A DNA stretch of 6,756 nucleotides from Spirochaetales bacterium (GTDB taxonomy: Bacteria > Spirochaetota > Spirochaetia > Sphaerochaetales > Sphaerochaetaceae). Each line of letters starts with the position of its first letter. Position 1 is the first letter of the stretch. The notes under the pieces are model-generated. The model did not search any database and had not been told where the DNA came from. It saw only the letters and a list, made by a program, of their open reading frames with translations. This document shows, in pieces, positions 6,168 through 6,756 of the stretch. A program made the position numbers and the translations under genes. The stretch lies in the NCBI GenBank assembly GCA_017632495.1, contig JAGBRG010000149.1, positions 1-6,756 on the forward strand, given 5' to 3'.

Positions 6168-6756
6168 TTTTCCATCCTCTTCTTTACAAGCTCGTAGCTC
6201 AGTTCGGGGCTTACCGCCACCATGCTTCGGGCGTTTATGCCTGATGCCATCTGACCGTAGTCCATGGCATCTTCCATGGGAAGTCCGTCTGCCAGGGTTC
6301 TTAAGAAACCTGCAAGAAGAACATCACCGCATCCGTTAGTCGAGACAACCTCAAGGCCGTCTATCACAGGAGACTCGTAGCCGCGTGTTCCGGTTCCGGA
6401 GACCTCATAGCAGAAGGCACCTTTACCGCCAAGAGATATTATCGCCCTTCTCAGGCCTTTGGCAACCAGGGCCTCCATTATTGTCTGAAGACCTTCCTCA
6501 TCGGGTTCTACACCCTGAACCTCTGCAAGAACGCAGGCTTCAAAGAAGTTCGCCTTAAGGAGGAATATGTTTTCCAAGACATCAGAAAGATTCAGAGCCT
6601 TAACGGTGGAGACGCAGTCAGCAACAAGCTTCACATCAAGTGAGGCAATGGCTTTGATGGTCTCAATCGGAAGATTTGCATCAATTACAACATAATCGCT
6701 GCAAATCAGGGCATCTTTGTGCTTCAGAACAAGAGAAGGAGAAATGTGCTCATTGA
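6164..6756 (-). CDS. psuK: PfkB-family sugar kinase, probable pseudouridine kinase, 5' end beyond window
   Basis: The last 196 codons are visible. The frame remains open to the right edge, so the GTG at 6634-6632 is an internal valine and not the start. PfkB features appear in order: a strand reading DYVVIDANLP, the LLKANFFEACVL helix that resembles the K-x-N-x-x-E motif, AIISLGGKGAF (the nucleotide-side glycine turn), and the signature S-T-N-G-C-G-D (6343-6323), whose final Asp is the catalytic base, followed by LLAGFL. The usual GAGD is GCGD here, an Ala-to-Cys change in the anion-hole loop. The assignment to pseudouridine rests on coupling to psuG, since PfkB kinases differ little in this half; the kinase would turn pseudouridine into the 5'-phosphate that PsuG uses. 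About 110 or more N-terminal residues, which hold the substrate site, are outside the window. A different nucleoside or sugar substrate is possible but unlikely. Confidence 0.88.
   Translation of the reverse strand, partial: NEHISPSLVLKHKDALICSDYVVIDANLPIETIKAIASLDVKLVADCVSTVKALNLSDVLENIFLLKANFFEACVLAEVQGVEPDEEGLQTIMEALVAKGLRRAIISLGGKGAFCYEVSGTGTRGYESPVIDGLEVVSTNGCGDVLLAGFLRTLADGLPMEDAMDYGQMASGINARSMVAVSPELSYELVKKRMEK

Noticed and set aside
5391..6197. 268-codon plus-strand open frame opposite psuG, rich in Cys and His
   Set aside because: It is antisense to an intact psuG. The Cys/His content reflects reverse-complemented Ala/Thr/Met/Val codons, and there are no spaced metal-binding pairs.
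6164..6634. Short kinase of 156 residues starting at GTG 6634
   Set aside because: The same frame continues upstream without a stop to the window edge with PfkB-like sequence (DYVVIDANLP), so the GTG is an internal valine codon.

Overview
All six genes are on the minus strand, so transcription runs from the right edge of the window to the left: psuK (5' end cut off), psuG, an OmpR-type response regulator, its sensor histidine kinase, a 594-residue beta-helix lipoprotein, and a second beta-helix lipoprotein that runs off the left edge with at least 450 residues. Gene density is high. The only non-coding gaps are 64, 90 and 25 bp, and no stretch above 300 bp lacks a gene. I saw no RNA gene, insertion sequence or CRISPR array.

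Region 1 (5259-6756) is a pseudouridine breakdown module. PsuK phosphorylates pseudouridine and PsuG splits the C-C glycosidic bond of pseudouridine 5'-phosphate. The two genes share an ATGA stop/start overlap. Region 2 (3253-5194) is a two-component system whose genes overlap by 8 bp. Region 3 (1-3162) is a pair of cell-surface lipoproteins, each with a lipobox ending in V-S-C. One matches the Cthe_2159-type carbohydrate-binding beta-helix family. The other is a Ser/Thr/Gly/Asn-rich beta-helix protein of unknown function. They are 25 bp apart and probably one transcript.

The most informative signal is non-coding. An identical 18-bp sequence containing two direct TTCAATC half-sites, 11 bp apart on the transcribed strand, occurs only twice in the window. 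One copy is in front of the regulator/kinase pair and one in front of the lipoprotein pair. In each case a plausible -10 box follows 9-10 bp downstream. This is the expected layout for an OmpR/PhoB-type activator site. It suggests that the regulator controls its own operon and the neighbouring lipoprotein operon, giving a self-contained unit that senses something at the envelope and displays beta-helix proteins.

Organism: base composition is near balanced, Shine-Dalgarno sites are good, and the genes suggest a host- or gut-associated anaerobe. The two lipoboxes with Ser before the Cys, and the proteins they belong to, lean towards a spirochaete (Treponema/Sphaerochaeta-like), but a Firmicute cannot be excluded from this window alone.
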